Assembly: GCA_017560305.1 (NCBI GenBank)
Contig: JAFYOF010000040.1
Location: 1 to 7,214 of the forward strand
Length of the DNA stretch: 7,214 nt
Source of the DNA: Alistipes sp.
GTDB lineage: Bacteria; Bacteroidota; Bacteroidia; Bacteroidales; Rikenellaceae
Direction of reading: 5' to 3'
In this document: piece after piece, positions 5,712 through 7,214 of the stretch
Numbering within the stretch: position 1 is the stretch's first letter
Layout: each line of letters starts with the position of its first letter
Notes under the pieces: generated by a model
The model's input: only the letters and a program-made list of their open reading frames with translations
Told to the model about the DNA's origin: nothing
Database searches by the model: none
Position numbers and translations under genes: made by a program

Positions 5712-7214
5712 ATGGAAGAAAAGAAGTTGTACAACGCTGTACAAAAGACTATCACGCTGGCTGACGGTCGCGAGATTATGATCGAGACTGGTAAGTTGGC
5801 AAAGCAGGCTGATGGTGCAGTAGTAGTGAAGATGGGTGACACAATGTTGCTCGCTACTGTAGTCGCAGCAAAGGATGCAAAAGAGGGAGTTGATTTTATG
5901 CCTCTCCAGGTGGAGTACAAGGAGAAGTTCGCATCTTGCGGTCGCTTCCCTGGTGGCTTTATGAAGCGAGAGGGTAAGGCAAGCGATGCTGAGATTTTGG
6001 TGGCACGCCTTATCGACCGCGCATTGCGCCCATTGTTCCCAGCGGACTACCACGCTGATGTATTCGTAACAGTAAACCTCATCTCGGCTGACAAGGATAT
6101 CCAGCCAGACGCATTGGCAGGTTTGGCTGCTTCAGCAGCTTTGGCTGTATCGGACATCCCATTCGGCGGTCCTATTTCTGAGGTGCGCGTTGCACGCATC
6201 AACGGCGAGTATGTTATCAACCCTAACTTCTCACAGATGGCTGATGTTGATTTGGACATCATGGTTGGTGGTACAATCGACAACATCTTGATGGTTGAGG
6301 GTGAGATGAACGAGGTGTCTGAGGAGGTTATGCTCGGCGCTATCAAGTTCGCTCACGAGGAGATCAAGAAGCACTGCGCAGTACAGATGGAGCTTTCAAA
6401 GGAGCTCGGCAAGGATGTTAAGCGCACTTACTGCCACGAGACAAACGACGAGGAGTTGCGTCAGCAGATTATCTCTGAGCTCTACGACAAGGCTTACGCT
6501 ATCGCTACAAGCGGTACTGCAAAGCACGAGCGTTCAGAGGCATTCGAGGCTTTGGAGGCTGAGTTCGCAGCACGCTTTACAGAGGAGGAGCTCGAGGAGA
6601 AGGCTGCTCTTATTCACAAATATTTCCACGATGATGTGCAGAAGAAGGCTATGCGTAATATGATTCTCGACGAGGGTCAGCGCTTGGATGGCCGCCGCAC
6701 AGACGAGATTCGTCCTATCTGGTGCGAGGTTGGTTACTTGCCAGCAGCACACGGTTCTGCAGTCTTCACTCGTGGTGAGACACAGTCATTGACAACTGTT
6801 ACATTGGGTACAAAGCTCGATGAGAAGATGATCGACGAGGTTTTGGTACAGGGTACTGAGAAGTTCACTTTGCACTACAACTTCCCTCCATTCTCAACTG
6901 GCGAGGCTCGTCCAGCGCGTGGCGTCAGCCGTCGTGAGATTGGTCACGGTCACTTGGCTTGGCGTGCGTTGAAGCCTATGATCCCAACAGGTGAGGAGAT
7001 GCCATACGCATTGCGCGTAGTATCAGATATCCTGGAGTCAAACGGTTCTTCTTCAATGGCAACAGTTTGTGCTGGTACATTGGCATTGATGGATGCTGGT
7101 GTTAAGATCAAGAAGCCAGTATCAGGTATCGCAATGGGTCTTATCTCTGACTCTGAGACTGGTCGTTGGGCTGTGTTGTCTGACATCTTGGGTGACGAGG
7201 ATCACTTGGGTGAT
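5712..7214 (+). CDS. pnp: polyribonucleotide nucleotidyltransferase (PNPase), 3'-truncated by the window
   Basis: PNPase degrades RNA 3' to 5' by phosphorolysis and can add tails; it acts as a trimer in mRNA decay. The 501 visible codons stay open to the window edge; full enzymes run to roughly 700 residues, so the KH and S1 RNA-binding domains lie outside. Present are the first RNase PH-like domain (about 14-150, with [10 protein letters not shown] at 79-88 and [11 protein letters not shown] at 100-110), the helical linker (about 230-315), and most of the second, catalytic PH domain (from GQRLDGRR at 322-329). The latter has FTRGETQSL (352-360), [21 protein letters not shown] (391-411), [11 protein letters not shown] (443-453, phosphate site) and [11 protein letters not shown] (491-501). 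D495 and D501 match the E. coli metal ligands D486 and D492, so the last base falls in the active site. The ATG lies 79 nt after rpsO with a hairpin between; no Shine-Dalgarno is evident. Confidence 0.97.
   Translation, partial: MEEKKLYNAVQKTITLADGREIMIETGKLAKQADGAVVVKMGDTMLLATVVAAKDAKEGVDFMPLQVEYKEKFASCGRFPGGFMKREGKASDAEILVARLIDRALRPLFPADYHADVFVTVNLISADKDIQPDALAGLAASAALAVSDIPFGGPISEVRVARINGEYVINPNFSQMADVDLDIMVGGTIDNILMVEGEMNEVSEEVMLGAIKFAHEEIKKHCAVQMELSKELGKDVKRTYCHETNDEELRQQIISELYDKAYAIATSGTAKHERSEAFEALEAEFAARFTEEELEEKAALIHKYFHDDVQKKAMRNMILDEGQRLDGRRTDEIRPIWCEVGYLPAAHGSAVFTRGETQSLTTVTLGTKLDEKMIDEVLVQGTEKFTLHYNFPPFSTGEARPARGVSRREIGHGHLAWRALKPMIPTGEEMPYALRVVSDILESNGSSSMATVCAGTLALMDAGVKIKKPVSGIAMGLISDSETGRWAVLSDILGDEDHLGD

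Noticed and set aside
6047..6346. Minus-strand open frame inside pnp
   Set aside because: Antisense shadow of a strongly conserved enzyme without its own signals.
1..7214. CRISPR arrays, tRNA/rRNA genes, transposases, phage or defence genes
   Set aside because: No regularly spaced direct repeats, no cloverleaf or rRNA-like stretch, and no protein with such motifs was seen on either strand.

Overview
The window reads as an ordinary chromosomal segment of a gut-type Bacteroidota, most likely order Bacteroidales and perhaps an Alistipes-like (Rikenellaceae) genome. The evidence is three Bacteroidota-type promoters (TTTG, about 20 nt, TAnnTTTG), mostly weak or absent Shine-Dalgarno sequences, intermediate GC, and Bacteroidales-like versions of S15, PNPase and the long QueA. 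The genus is inferred from general familiarity, not from a search.

Layout. (1) 39-855, plus strand: a promoter, a small multi-pass membrane protein of unknown function, a 66-aa XRE-type DNA-binding protein, and a strong hairpin terminator that can also serve the convergent operon. (2) 855-978: a 124-bp imperfect palindrome filling the gap between two convergent 3' ends. (3) 979-5165, minus strand: a tightly packed four-gene unit transcribed apbE, diacylglycerol-kinase-like gene, araC-type regulator, queA (gaps of 16, 41 and 9 nt with the chosen starts), driven by a promoter at about 5133-5165. (4) 5221-7214, plus strand: a separate promoter, a leader of about 100 nt able to form two mutually exclusive hairpins, rpsO (ribosomal protein S15), a hairpin, then pnp (polynucleotide phosphorylase), which runs off the window after 501 codons.

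How the genes work together. rpsO-pnp is the widely conserved pairing of a ribosomal protein with an mRNA-decay exoribonuclease. The minus-strand unit mixes flavin transfer to exported proteins (ApbE), lipid phosphorylation (DAGK family), a transcription factor, and queuosine synthesis in tRNA (QueA). No shared pathway is evident, so co-transcription may be only positional. The membrane protein plus XRE pair resembles small regulator/membrane-partner pairs common in Bacteroidota and Firmicutes.

No CRISPR array, transposase, tRNA, rRNA or phage gene is visible. The items that stand out most are the 124-bp fold-back element and the structured rpsO leader.
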